From Diadema setosum (taxonomy: Eukaryota > Echinodermata > Echinoidea > Diadematoida > Diadematidae), in assembly GCA_033980235.1 (NCBI GenBank), contig CM067065.1, positions 22,014,837 through 22,078,836 on the forward strand: DNA of 64,000 bases. Direction: 5' to 3'. The number at the start of each line of letters is the position of its first letter. Position 1 is the first letter of the stretch. Both the position numbers and the translations under genes were made by a program. Under the pieces are notes generated by a model, which saw only the letters and a program-made list of their open reading frames with translations, had not been told where the DNA came from and ran no database searches. Below, piece after piece: positions 33,177 to 45,625 of this stretch.

Positions 33177-33789
33177 AAAGCGACAGTATAGTTTTGGGTG
33201 ATATTGGGCTTCAGATTTCGAAGTTCTTTTGTGAGATGATGAGTAGCATCTTATGAAATATGAAAGAGCATGTGATTTAAGAGGAATGCAAAGATTATCT
33301 GATGAAAAATGCATTTTGAAATGGGTCTAGGGCATTTACTCAATGGGCACGATTAAAACAGACCCTTCCCCTGACCCAAACCTAATCCTGATCCTGAACA
33401 TAATCCCAACCCTAACCAAAACTCTAAATCCCAAAACTACCCCTAACCCTAGTCTTTATTCTAACTTTACCACCAACCAGTGTGTGTGTGTGTGTGTGGG
33501 GGGGGGGGGGGGGTAACAGGTAATTGCCCTGATACATTTGAAATGGCTGTGATATTCAAACCAAAGGGATCCTAATCAATGGTTGAACCCACCTTCCTTA
33601 TAGGATTGCTTTATTTTACTTTGTTTTTGGATATATATCAGCCATTTCAAAACCAATTTGAATCAAAGAACCTTAGATTTCCTCGTAGAATTGTATGCTC
33701 TGTAACATTTCATAAGTGGTTTTGCAGTACTATCATACAAAAAGTTGAAAACTCAATCCTCAATGCTATAGGGTCCACCATCCCTTAAA
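33177..33789. mobile_element. family 3 MITE copy with inserted telomere-like sequence
   Basis: Family 3 sequence is interrupted at about 33340-33540 by degenerate CCCTAAC-type repeats (33373-33480), (GT)n and poly-G. After that the family sequence resumes (tgaaatggctgtgatattc). Confidence 0.6.
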
Positions 33790-34478
33790 TTACATTTTGG
33801 ATGCAATTTGGCTTCATGGTGCCTGACCCTACGAAAAATCCAGTCATTTGCATTGAGTTGTCTGAGTATTCATAAATTATGACTTAGCAGCATAGTGATT
33901 GCATCTACTCTGAAACATGGCAAGGTTAATGGTTAAGGTTAGGATTAGAAATAGAAATTAAGGGTTCGCTAATGAACATAATTATGAGGTACAATCAAAT
34001 CTGTAGGCTTTTCTTCGCATGTTACATTTTTTGTTCTAAGAGGAAATAGGTCCGAAAATCCTTAGATATGATCATAAAATGTCCATGCGAGTATACAGTA
34101 CTTGGGCAGGTGTCTATGATGGGAAGTGCGTGTTGTAGCAAAATCAGTCCATCCTCCTTGTCAGTGGTCAGCAAGTCTGCTCTTGTGTGTATAACAAAAA
34201 AAAAATTGTATACAATATTCATCATGAGGGAAATATACAGCTCTAAGAACCAATATATTAGGCCTATATTGTCCTGTACCTATATTTGTTGATAGAAAAC
34301 ATGCACACGTTTTAATACACAACTATACAACCACCAACAAATGGGAGTGTCAAGCTGTTCTTCTTATCTGGAAAATGAAAGGTGACATGATCTTAATTTC
34401 TTCACTATATTTTGAACAAGATGAAAAATATAGGGCCTAAACTCCAGAAAAATGCATTGTATGCAATGACTTTTAAAG

Positions 34479-34860
34479 GGGCTGTACAGTAGGCCTACTG
34501 GTTGAGGTGGCTGGGATTCATGTTTTTACATTCCTAAGTGAGATAATGAGAAACCTCTTATGAAATATGAAAGCGAGAGCATAAAATTTTGAGAAGAATT
34601 CAACTTATAGGCCCATTTGATGACAATTGGTTTTCAAACGGCTGAGATATCCCAAAAGCGATAAAAATGAAAGACTACAGGCCTGGCTTTTATTAGGATC
34701 TCTTTGTTTCACCTCGTTTTTGGATATCTCAGCCATTTCAAAAGTGATTTTCATCAATAAACTTTGGATACCCCTTTGAATGGCATGCTCTTTGATAACT
34801 CATAACTTGTAGATTGGTTTCTGAATATCTCGCAAAATGTTAAAAGCTAGAATGTATGCA
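34479..34860. mobile_element. family 3 MITE, further copy
   Basis: Starts TTAAAGGGGC and carries the internal inverted halves with GATATCTCAGCCATTTCAAA. The right end is less clear than in the 29.4 kb copy. Confidence 0.55.
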
Positions 34861-35070
34861 AAATGTTAAAATGTGCCTCGACTAGAACTGTACAAACCCT
34901 TTTCAATAATTATCAATCTGTACTTTTACTGATGTGTATCAGATGACCAGACATCTTTCTCTTCTCAATGGTGATGGAAGTAATCTCCTCATCAACACTT
35001 TCTCTTTGAAAAGGAATGATGATCACTCTTTTTCAATATAGGCCTACCATACGAGAATATCTTTAGCAGG

Positions 35071-35530
35071 TACCCCAGTCATTTTGGCCAGCGGAAAAAT
35101 ATATTTTTTCACTATTTTCCATATATTTTTTTGCTATTTCATCATTTCATGATATATTTTTTGGCTATTTTCTTTGAAAATAGTCTAAAAATCACACTAT
35201 TTTTCTGCTATTTTTCCCACCTTCCCAACAAGGTGGACTGTTTTTTTACTATTTTCATTCACAAATAGTGGAAAAATAGCTCTATTTTTTAGCTATTTCA
35301 ATTTTTCTTCCCCTTCATGTGCTATTTTTAAACTATTTTTTGGATACCACTAATCTTCTGCTATTTTCCTTGAATTTCATGTACTATTTTTTAACTATTT
35401 TTTTGTCTCTAATTATATTTAAAAGACGATTAAACTATTTTCTTGCTATTTTTTGCTCTCTCATCTCCTTCACTTTTTGTTTCTGCACTATTTTTTAGCT
35501 ATTTTTATGCTATACACACATTCGATTTTT
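35071..35530 (+). repeat. T-rich CTATTTTT-type repeat block, left
   Basis: Dozens of irregularly spaced CTATTTT(T) words lie on the plus strand only. The block begins TA/CCCCAGTC at 35071. It matches the style of the 40.3-40.95 kb block in the same, not inverted, orientation. Confidence 0.8.
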
Positions 35531-35615
35531 TTTTAACATAGAAAGGGTCTAACCTACAGTAAATTTTACCAGTATTTGCAAAATCGGCTGACAAACTCTC
35601 TCGCTCGATCACTCC

Positions 35616-35793
35616 TGGGGAGTGTTTCATCAACGTTTGTCGGCGCTGACAACTTGAATCACGATATCACCATAGTAACAGTCATGGTGACCATGCAGAA
35701 CATCTCGGCCAATCAAAACCAAGGATTTTGCTGAAACTGGTCAGTGCCGACAGTTGTCGTGCGGCGCTGACAAACGTTGATGAAACACCCCCT
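35616..35793. mobile_element. small foldback MITE (TGTTTCATCAACGTTTGTC)
   Basis: Arms GGAGTGTTTCATCAACGTTTG... and their complement (...CAAACGTTGATGAAACACCCC) around a 100 bp middle. A second mini-palindrome of the same sequence follows at 35803-35853. Confidence 0.8.
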
Positions 35794-36874
35794 GGATGGT
35801 ACATGTTTCATCAATGTTTGTCAACGCTGACAAACGTTTATGAAACACCCCCTAATTCCTTTGAACGCCACATTGTATTCATGCGTACGTGTGTAAGTAC
35901 ACGGGGATGTGAGCAAACAATACTTGTATAAAGTACTTTTGTATGCGATTAGCGGTTTTGTACAGTGTATGTAATCCTATTGCTACACACATGAATGGAA
36001 GATCGGGTTATTGAAAGTTCATCAAGCCAGACCCTAGTATATGTCACAATTACGTAAACAAAGTTGTCGGCAAAATTTATTTATAAATCAATCTACTAGG
36101 ATTATAATTATTCAATGATGTTTATCACAAAAATGAATGCGAAAAGTCATATTTTGATGGTCATTATGCAAGTCATGACGGCCATCCAGACATCGAACGT
36201 GACTGGCATCAACCGTGTGGTTTCAACAGGCGGAATTATTATCAGACAGTAATCTTACCATTGCAAGCATAATGCGGCTTCACTTTGTTGATTTACGAAA
36301 ATAATAAAATGCAACATCTATTCACTACGGAATAAAGCATGTAAAAACCTTGAACAGGATCACAGACTCTTGAAAATAAGCACGTAGTAACTCATTGTAT
36401 CCCGTTCCCCGCAGCTTCCGGAGCGCCGTATTGAAGTGTACACAGAACAATAGAAAACTGTATGAATGCGATTCATCGGCGTGTATTGTACGATGAAAAG
36501 GAGATCCGGAAATGAGGCTCGTTCGTACAAAAGATTACGGAGAAAATCTTTACGAAAATATATTGAGCATAAAAAATATTAATACAAATTATTAATAATA
36601 TTTGATATCACAACGTATATTTTTACAATTTAGCGCCCAAAATTAATGACAACAAATTATTGTGGTCATAAACAGGAGTAAGATGTCCGTGCGCATGTTG
36701 TTTTTGTTGTAGCTGATGGCCGTTAGACAGTGAGCGGTTTATCATGCGCATATCGTATCGCGCCGTTATTTGATTTGCGCTGTTCATTTCAAACTGCGGC
36801 GGCCGAACGGACGTGTACAACACAAGCTTAGTTGCTCTTTACATATAGTACAATAAGGGCCTAATATTTGTGAA

Positions 36875-36935
36875 ATGGCAAGCAAACGACGCAAGAGAAT
36901 AAGATCAGGAACTGCTCCTTTTGGACTCGAAAAAG
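36875..36935 (+). CDS. candidate first exon, small basic protein
   Basis: The ATG at 36875 (gaaATGGC, good context) reads MASKRRKRIRSGTAPFGLEK and ends AAAAG/GTTGGT in phase 1. Upstream, 36400-36860 is richer in CpG than its surroundings and promoter-like. A phase-compatible candidate last exon is at 39614-39783, which would give a 76-residue basic protein of no known family. The LINE fragment at 37.1-38.0 kb would lie in the intron. Weakly supported. Confidence 0.3.
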
Positions 36936-37144
36936 GTTGGTGAATTCAACTTTTATAGAACTAGAAGACTATATAGATCTACTGTATTAACTAGACTTAC
37001 CGTAGGTAGCTAAAAATAGCAGCAGAGATTTGCAATGGCTGCCCTGCTCGCTCGATCCGTTCCGAGCTCTCGATCTGCAAGGTTTAGCTCTCACACCCAT
37101 CGGCCTGACCACACAGTGAATGCCCTGATAATCACGGCTCTAAC

Positions 37145-38015
37145 GTTATCACATCACATCACATCACATCTGATACGGAAGTAGAGGACTGGTCCTGTAG
37201 TATTCCGGTCTCAACATAATATAATCATCTTCAACTTTGTTGCTTTATGTGCGTTGAGGAGCAGAGGTTTTGAATTTTTCCCCCCTCCAATGTCTGTCTA
37301 ATAAATCTTTGAAATTATTAATCGAAGAAGCTTCAACAACATTAGCAGGCAATCTGTTCCAGTCGGCAACTACTCTCTGGCTGAAAAATGTACTTCTCAG
37401 TTCTAATCTTGAACGTTTGGTGAAGAGCTTGTATCTATGACCTCTTGTTGATGAGTGGATGGCTGGTTCGAAAAACATGTCACCAGAAATCCCCAACTTT
37501 CCATTGAGCAATTTATAAACAGTAATCATGTCGCCTCTTCGTCTCCTGTAGTATAATGAGTGTAGGTTGAGTTTTTCCAGGCGTTGTTCATATGGCAAAC
37601 ATTTGAGTTCAGGAATCATACGAGTGGCTCTTCTCTGCACTCTTTCAACTTAGTCAGAGTCCATTTTATATCTCAAGTGCCATAAAATGTTGCCATACTC
37701 CAAATGAGGTCGAACCAGAGATACGAACAAAATAGGAAGTATTTCTATCGTCATTTGTGAGAATGTCCTGTGTATAATCCCAAGTGTTTGATTTGCCTTT
37801 TGGACAGCTGCTGAGACATGTTGATGGAAATTTAATTCTTCATCTATTATAATGCCAAGGTCCTTTTCCTGCTTGGTTGCTTCCAACTCTACACTATTCA
37901 TTCTGTAGTTTTCCCTTGGGTTATTTTTTTCCAATATGAAGAATCTTACATTTACTAACGTTGAAATCAAGTTGCCATCTTTTACTCCATTCATCAACAG
38001 GGATCGAAATTGCAC
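37145..38015 (-). mobile_element. 5'-truncated non-LTR retrotransposon (CR1/jockey-like)
   Basis: The minus strand encodes the C-terminal end of a LINE reverse transcriptase, including VRPHLEYGNILWH, 'VQRRATRMIPEL', 'YYRRRRGDMI' and 'FFSQRVVADWNRLP', all typical of CR1/jockey-type ORF2 tails. It is dead: there is a stop at 37650-37652 between two collinear halves, and a 1 nt change in an A7 run near 37926 shifts the frame (the other frame reads WQLDFNVSKCKILHIG). The 5' end is lost. After the stop codon comes about 100 bp of 3' UTR and then a (TGTGA)n tail at 37149-37171, as expected of this class. Confidence 0.85.
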
Positions 38016-38157
38016 TGCACAGCGAATTTTTTACTTTGGGTTTGGCTTAATTACTTTCCATCCCGCTGTGTGTACTGACAAAAAGAAAAGGTTTTTACTT
38101 ACTATGGATAGACCTGCGCAGACACTATGTACGGTATTCGTCATATAACAAAGTAAA

Positions 38158-38575
38158 ATGTTAGTGTTAGATTCTACCCGTAACTATGTTAGAATCTAAC
38201 AAGTTAACGTTAGATCTAGACAACATAGAAATTAAGACTGTTAAACTTAACAGTTGAGTTACGTTAGAACCATTTATAGCAATGTGAAACTGTGTGAAAG
38301 AGTGTTTGCATTAACTCATAACCATTGATAACTGGTAGACAAAACTAACATGTTAGGCCTAACGTTAGAAACTTTATTCACAAGGTCCTGCAACTTCGTG
38401 TACGTGTGATCTTTAATTGAAAGTCTGAACTGATTCCAAATTGGAAACGAAACCATTTGGATTTCATTTGCAGAATGCCAGAATTTAGAGAGGAATAATG
38501 CCCACGGTTAACGTTAGAGCTAGCCACGTAGTTTTAAATTGGCTACCGCGTTAGACCTAACGTTACACTCACACT
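38158..38575. repeat. cluster of TAACGTTAG motifs
   Basis: At least six ACGTTAG/CTAACGT words occur in about 420 bp, some as GTTAGxCCTAACGTTA palindromes, irregularly spaced. No unit length is evident. No gene seen. Confidence 0.55.
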
Positions 38576-39613
38576 TTAGAAAACAGTGACTCTTGTTGTT
38601 CTATAGTATTTGAGTGTTATCGAACACGGTTATGACAAGTGTTACAACTTATTTTTAGATACAACAAAGACCAAAGTAAAAATTCAGGCGCAGCCTCATC
38701 AATTCATCATCTCTGTGTACTATTTTTTTTTTTTTTTTTGTTTATAGACGTCTATATTTGTTTGGTTATAACAAAATTTTAAGAGATAGAACTCTAACAT
38801 TATTTTGTTGCTGTTTCTTATTCATCAGAATCAATGATAGATTGACTGGCTGATGCATCGAGAGAAGACTTGAAGTCCATCTATGAAAACTGACCGTCGA
38901 TCATACTGTTCATTCCTTTCTTGGGTACCCGGTACCGGTACATCTGCATAGTACATGCATGCAGCGCTGATTAACGTCAATACGTGTATGGCATCCTCCT
39001 AGCTGAATTCTTGGGCGAAGAAGTCGATGCTCTGATGTCCTGCTTTTTTTCTCGGCTTAATTCTCCATGTCATCAAGGGGAAGGTATTCCTCTTTTATTG
39101 TTATTATTTTTGTTTTTGTTCAACCTATAGGGTGGCCCCTGAGGGGTTTGAGCATATTGTCTGCAAGATACCATAAATGTTTGTGCAACATGCTCAAAAA
39201 CCAGCAGCATGCTATGAGCAACATCCTCAAAATAAGTCGAATTTTGGCAACATGCTCAAAATAAAATGTAATCAACAGGTGAAAGTGAAGCATGTGTGCA
39301 AATATTGAGAAACATCAAACTACTAAAGACAATTTGTGCATAAAACATGATATGGAGCGTTGAATGTAATGGGCTTCGCCTATATGTGACAGGTAGAAGT
39401 TAAAATGACTGTAAATTCTTTTAAAAACTTTAAAAGTACACCGTGTCTTTGAACAGCATCTCACATGCACCTCAGAGTGATGAAATGACCAATAGTTGTA
39501 GCAATCTAATCCCATTCTTTACATGTTACAGTGTTGCATGGTATATATCCTGTGCAAGAACTACTGTTATGAGATGATAATAGTGCATTGAATAAATGTT
39601 CTATTCATTGCAG

Positions 39614-39783
39614 GAACAATCTTCAACAAGAAAATTCTCATGGCTCTCGGTTGCGAAAGGACATCCCAACGCTCTACAATGACAAAGCTACAGCACACTA
39701 CCCAAGCTGTATCAGACCTCGTGCAAAGCGTCCAACAGAAGTTGTGCTGGAGCTTCCTGCCTATATATAGTCTTGGACATTAA
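39614..39783 (+). CDS. candidate last exon, small protein
   Basis: The acceptor ttcattgcag precedes 170 nt open in two frames. Entered in phase 1 (from the 36875 exon) it ends at TAA 39781-39783. Entered in phase 2 (from a possible exon ATGTCATCAAGGGGAAG ending at about 39085, before GTATTC) it ends at TAG 39768-39770 and reads 'RLRKDIPTLYNDKATAHY...'. I cannot decide between the frames, and neither protein is recognised. A poly(A) signal AATAAA lies at 40112-40117. Confidence 0.28.
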
Positions 39784-40309
39784 AAGTTCAAGAACAACTT
39801 TCATAGCACAAGTGTGCATACATGCTCTCATTTCAGGACTGTTGGTTGCAAGATAAGGTTTTAATGTTGTTTCGTTCCCCACCCCCATAGGTAGGCCCTG
39901 TTGTTCAGTGCTCCTGGTGTCACTGAAGTCCAAAGCTTTCATGTATTATCTAAGCTATACATACATCTGTATTTTTATGTACATGAAACATGTCAAAATT
40001 TCACTGTATTTGATATTCAATTTAGAATTTTGTAGGTGTTATCATATCTCTAAATCATGTGACTGGCAATACAGTAAGCCGTATGTACAGCCACCGTGCT
40101 GTACATGAAGCAATAAACCTACTTTTCAATTGTCATAAGTAATTAACTTGAACAAATGTGCATTCTTTGTCTTACAACATTGTATAATTTGTTTACTGAG
40201 GTTCAGTACACTGTCTTCTTTGATTTGTTTAACCTACATTTCTGCAATTCTTGGGAAATAATGTGGTATCTGTATGGTACATGTACCTTGTACTCTCACT
40301 TTTTTTCTT

Positions 40310-40960
40310 TACTCTATTTTCATATATATTTTAGAGCGAAGCTATTTTTATTTCCTGGAAAAAAATATGTGCAAAATATATTTTTTTGCTATTTTCCACT
40401 GATTTTCAGGCTATTTCTAAGCTACTTTTTTCCTATTTTGGACGGGAGAATAATCCTTTCTTGGTCTATTTTTTGACTATTTTCATGTCTATTTTTTGTC
40501 TATTTTTATGTTCCAAAACATATAAGGTAAAAATATATTTTTAACCTATTTTTTTCACTATTTCCATTATATTTCTGAGCTATTTTCTCACTATTTTTCA
40601 AAGCAAGGAAATAGTAAGAAAATATATTTTTTGCTATTTTTCACTGATTTTCAGGCTATTTCTAGGCTATTTTTTTCCTATTTTGGACGGGAGGATAATC
40701 CTATCTTGGACTATTTTTTTACTATTTTCATATCTATTTTTTTTACTATTTTCATGTCTATTTTTAGTCTATTTTTATGTTCCAAAACATATAAGGTAAA
40801 AATATATTTTTATCCTATTTTTCTTACTATTTTCATTATATTTTCAAACTATTTTCTCCATATTTTTTCAAGTGTGGAAATAGTAAGAAAATATATTTTT
40901 GGGGTCTATTTTTGTTATATTTTCTCTCTATTTATAAACTATTCTATTTCGACTGGGGTA
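40310..40960 (+). repeat. T-rich CTATTTTT-type repeat block, right
   Basis: Contains two tandem copies of an approximately 245 bp unit (about 40376-40617 and 40619-40880, sharing TATTTTGGACGGGAG and TTCCAAAACATATAAGG) in CTATTTT-rich DNA. It ends GACTGGGG/TA at 40951-40960, the inverse of the start of the left block. Confidence 0.8.
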
Positions 40961-41454
40961 AACTGGTATAATGAAGCTATGTGGAGCGTACAGACCTACA
41001 TTCTCTTGATCCTTTTGCATATCTCTGATGGGGTTTATGTTTGATGTATATCCAATGAACAACAAATATTTGCATATGTAATGGCAAAACTGTACCATTC
41101 TTTTATATGGGATCTTTGAAACCATCCTGCTCTTGTACCTCGGTACTATATTGGGACCATTGTGAGGGGTATGAAGGTAATCTTCCTGACTGGTTTGGAT
41201 CACCTAGTTTTTATAGCACCATAGGAGGAACCATGTATAGTATTCCCTTCCACTACGGTGTAAGATTAGACTGACTGGCACACCCTGTCTGTGCATGAGG
41301 CTTATGCAAATATTAACAGGGATCTTTAAAATGTGACTGTTGCACTTGGGTTGTTGTTTTGTTTTTTCAAATGTGAAGCTACTTGTGCCTATGAAACAAC
41401 AACCCTACAGTTTTGGTGATTTATCAACACAACTGTTGCAAGGGCAAAACGAGA

Positions 41455-41690
41455 AAAAAAAAAAAACAGTTGGTCTGAGAACCAGACTACTAACAGCTAA
41501 ACGAGCGTGTACCAGAGAGTGGTAGGGAAGTGCAGTGAAAGAATAAGAGATTGCTGTTTCACCATGAAGAATGTTGGCTGGCCTTGACCAGGGATGTGAG
41601 TCTCACCTCCCTGCCCGTATGCTTGTTGTGCACACATACTCCCAGTTCACTGGAGGGCCAATATACTGGAGGGCTTTTGAAGAAATGCAG
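41455..41690 (+). repeat. dispersed repeat shared with 28.8, 29.9 and 30.6 kb
   Basis: 'tctgagaaccag..tactaacagctaaacg' and 'gccttgaccagggatgtgag' through 'cacatactccagttcactgg' recur at about 28808-28836 plus 29400-29440, at 29865-29980 and at 30640-30710. No coding sense seen. Confidence 0.7.
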
Positions 41691-42289
41691 GTCACAATCA
41701 CAGTAATACTAGGGAGGTGGTGGACATTAGAATAATGGGTTTATCTCAAGCATGCATGTGCTTGTATTTCTCATGTATACCTTTCCCTACTGTAAGACAT
41801 CAAAATAATATTCCCAAATAGTAATTTCAAGCAGTATTTGTATGTATATGATGCTGCTTCTAATTTGCTCCTTGAACATAATAAACTGTAATAAGTCAGC
41901 TCAGCTCCAGTAGTATCCTGTACCCCAAAATTGTAAAAAAAAAAAATACTTTTATAAGACAAAGTGCTGAGTTGATGGAACAGATTATCCATGTTATCAA
42001 AATAATGGGAGCCCGTATACTATAGAAACAAAGGGCTTTCTTTTGTAAATGTAATTTGTACTCAATAAAGAGCTATCTTCCCCCAAACTATATTACAATG
42101 GGAAATACACAGTAGGCCTATGTGGAAGTACAAGTGAATTACAAAGAATAATATGTTAATATATTTAATATTTTTTCCTATAAAGATTCCTATCCAAATT
42201 AACACCAAGAAATTTGATGGAATCCGTTAGCTCAAGTAATATAGATTCAATTGAAAACTACCATAGTGTGAGCATGAGTGTGGAGCATC

Positions 42290-42690
42290 CCAAATACCAA
42301 TCCATACGAAAGGGGGTACACCATTCTCCTGATCCTGGTCTTATTACTACAGACCTGTCAGTCTGACCTGATGTGTATGGTGAATCCATTATTCATGATT
42401 ATTTTATGAAGCACCTTGACATTAATGATCTAGAGTATACAGTATGTACATGTATATGGTGTTTATTCCAATTGTGCACATGTTCTCTTCAACAATTGCA
42501 TGAAGCTTTTGTCAAGAGTCCTTGACAGTGGTGACAGTTCTTCTGAAGACAAAGGCTTTTGATTGTGTCTCCTATAACAGGATTCCTGGCATTAATGAGA
42601 ATATGTTGAGCTGGATTGAGGGTTTTCTCTCTCATAGGATGCACATTAAGTGTCGCTGTCCACGGTGGGGCGACAACACCCCGTATCTAC
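42290..42690 (+). mobile_element. degenerate non-LTR reverse transcriptase fragment
   Basis: In interrupted plus-strand frames one reads 'YYRPVSLT' (about 42340), 'ESIIHDYFMKHLDINDLE' (about 42385-42435) and 'KAFDCVSYNRI...NENMLSWIEGFLSHR' (about 42548-42640). These are RT domain motifs of the jockey/CR1/RTE kind ('NYRPISLT', 'KAFDxVxH'). Stops, frameshifts and an internal deletion between 'NRI' and 'INENML' show it is an old fragment. Confidence 0.8.
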
Positions 42691-43857
42691 AAAATGTCAA
42701 ATGTTCAGGAGAGCCAAAAAACATGGTGGCCAAAACACTGTGGCGAATGGGAGAACCTTTCCTTTGACATACCCTGGTGGCTTCATTTTTGGAGTAAGAC
42801 AGTTAGGATTATTAGACCATTAATCTAAAAAAAGTCATTTTCACCAAAATTGCAGATACAAGGTCTTGCCACCCCAGTGACGAATTATGCTAGTTCATAC
42901 ATTACAAACAAAATGTAATGTAGGCCCTGCATGCATGCATGCAGACATGCCAAGTTTCTCAAGTGCCTGCGATAGAGGAAGAAAAGTGATAATAGGTGGG
43001 AGAAGGGTGTTCCCGCTGTTAGGGGACTTTTTTTTCTGTTTTGAATTAGAAATTGTGCATGTTGGTAGTACATAGTATGCAATAATTTTTCTTGCATATA
43101 ATTCCAAGGAGGAGCTCACCTACTACATCCTTGGTAATTCTCATCTACTGTATATGATGTGGAAGATCTTGGTAATTTCTGGCCTAAATTGTGGTCAAAG
43201 GTGAATGAGTTTAAAATATGACAAACATATTATTAGAATGGGCAATTTCTAGTGACATCCTTGATAATCTATTATAAGTACTGAATAGCTGTTATTTGTC
43301 AGATATATATATTTAAAAAAAGATATTTGTAAGATAAAGCCATGATTGTATATAGGTACCCTTTCAAGCAAATTGAAAAAAAAAAAGAAAGTTCAAACGA
43401 AAAAGTTCTCATTAGCAGGCTTATCACCCAATGTGCATTGCATTGATATGTGTTCTTTGTTTTTTGAGAGCATTATTGCTGGGGTGGTAAGACTTACTTA
43501 GTCAGCATGATATGCCAAATGTTTCGAGAGGTTTTTATTTCCACGAATTTCGCAAGTCAGGTGCTATTCGCAAAATAAAAGACTCTGATCCTGATATGGA
43601 TGTAACGCACATGTGTACATTTCTTTATTCAGTACAAAACTCCACCATTATGAATATAACCACTTGCAAAATCGTCGGGAAGTCCCCTTTCATTAAAATT
43701 AAGACCTACTAAATAGCCTATATGGTGAATACAGTAGGTCACTGGGGCAAGACTCCAGGGGGTCTGTAAATCACCACATTGTGACACTAATACTTCATAA
43801 GTCAATACCACAGAAAAGCTCATTTCAAATTGTACTCTTGACATAAATTATTTTTTT

Positions 43858-44912
43858 GGCTCAAGTGAGCTATTGCGATCGCCCTTCGTCCGGTGTCCGT
43901 CGAGCGTTGTGCGTCGTGCGTCGTCCGTCGTGCGTAAACTTTTGTACATTTTCATCTTCTTCTTGAAAACCCCAAGACCGATTTCCATCAAACTTGGCAG
44001 GTAGCATCCCTAGGGGGTAAGGAACTCAATGTGTTAAAATGGGCACCATGCCCCATCCAGGGGGCCCCCAGGGGGGCCCAAACCCCCCAAAATTAAGGAA
44101 TCTGTAAAAATCTTCTTCTCTAGAACCAGAAGTGATAGAGCTAAGTTAATACTATGAGTTAGTACATTGATGACTGTAGTTTCAAGTTTGTTCATGGCAG
44201 AATCAGGGGTGCCCCCCTTGGGACCCAGGGGAGGGGGTGGGGAGGGGTCCTAATGGGGCCTAAATTGTACATTTTCATCTTCTTCTTAAGAACCGCATGA
44301 CCCATTTTCACCAAACTTGTCAGGTAGCATTCCTAGGGGGTTAGGAACTCAATTTGTTAAAATGGGCACCATGCCCCACCCAGGGGGCCCCCTGGGGGGC
44401 CCAACCCCCCCCCCCCCCCAAATAAAAAAATGAAAAAAAAATGAAGGAATCTTTAAAAATAAATTCTCTAGTATCAGAAGTTATAGAGCTAAGATAATAC
44501 TATGAGTGAGTACATTAATGACTGTAGTTTCAAGTTTGTTCATAGCAGATCCAGGGGTGCCCCTCTTGGGGGCAGGGGGGGGGGAGGTTCAAATAGGGGC
44601 CTGAATTGTTCATTTTCATTTTCTTCCTGAAAACCTCTTGATGGCTTTTCGTCAAACTTGGCAGGTAGCATCCCTAGGGGGTCAGGATCTCAATTTATAA
44701 AAAATGGGCACCATGTCCCACCCCGAGGGCCCAAGGGGGCCCCAATTCCCCCAAGGAATCTTTAAAAATTTGGGCCCTTATTGTACATTTTCATCTTCTA
44801 TTTGAGAATGCCTGGTCAAATTTTAGTAGAGCTGTGAATAATTTAGATTAGTGACTGCATGAAAGGTGAACTTGCGATACTCAGGTGAGCGCTGGACCCG
44901 CGGGTCTCGTTT
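43858..44912 (+). repeat. dispersed repeat with three approximately 300 bp subunits
   Basis: Begins ggctcaagtgagctattgcg and a GTCCGTCGTGCGTC-rich stretch, and ends near actcaggtgagcgctggacc. In between, a unit starting at 'ttgtacattttcatcttctt...aaacttggcaggtagcatcc' occurs three times (about 43940, 44268, 44605), each with GGGCACCATG and C/G homopolymers. This repeat type is familiar from marine invertebrate genomes, but I cannot name its class. Confidence 0.75.
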
Positions 44913-45218
44913 TTGCCAATATGATTTCGTGATCTTATAGGCCTACATGTAAAATAGAAACATAAGCAGATTAACACATTACAAAATTAGCAAAAAGATA
45001 CTTTTACATCTTAAGTGACTTCAATATACTGTATCCTTGAATTGACAGTATAGAGTACAGTATGATTCTTTCCTTTTTAAAAAAGTGGATATGAGATTCA
45101 TAAGACAAACCTGCTTTTACCTGAAAAATAAAATGGACTACATGAGTACATACTTGCCTATGTAGACTTGAATATACAACTTAAGTTTATTGCCAGCCCT
45201 CAAGAGAAAGTGAGCTTC

Positions 45219-45326
45219 TTAACCCATTCCTCCCGCAATTCTCCAAGCACCTTCAATGCACCCAAATTATCAATATAATTTTTTTTTTGCAGGTTGGCAG
45301 AGGAGGACAGGTTGGTAATGGGTTAA
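45219..45326. mobile_element. very short TTAA-bounded MITE candidate
   Basis: TTAACCCATTCCTCCC at the left and GGTAATGGGTTAA at the right, only 108 bp. Possibly related to the 'ttaacccattcctcccac' motif in the array monomers. Confidence 0.35.
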
Positions 45327-45489
45327 TAATGTTTGCTATTTTCAGATCAACCACAAATTGAATATAAAGTTTACCAGTAGGGCTGTTTGCAGTTATACCA
45401 GACAACCCGTCTTTCCACTTTCTGATCAATAGTCCTCTTCAAAACTAAAGAGAACTTGTTCAGATTCATGAAATTCTTCCTTCGAGATG

Positions 45490-45625
45490 TTTTATCATTA
45501 TCATTGTTATTATTGTCATTACTGTTATTATTATTATTATTATTATCATTATTATTATTATTGTTATTGTTAGTGTTGTTATTATTATTATTATTATTAG
45601 CCGTAGTATTAGTATTATTAGTATC
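45490..45625. repeat. (TTA)n microsatellite
   Basis: Degenerate ATT/ATC/GTT trinucleotide repeat. The poly-Leu open frame is an artefact. Confidence 0.95.
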
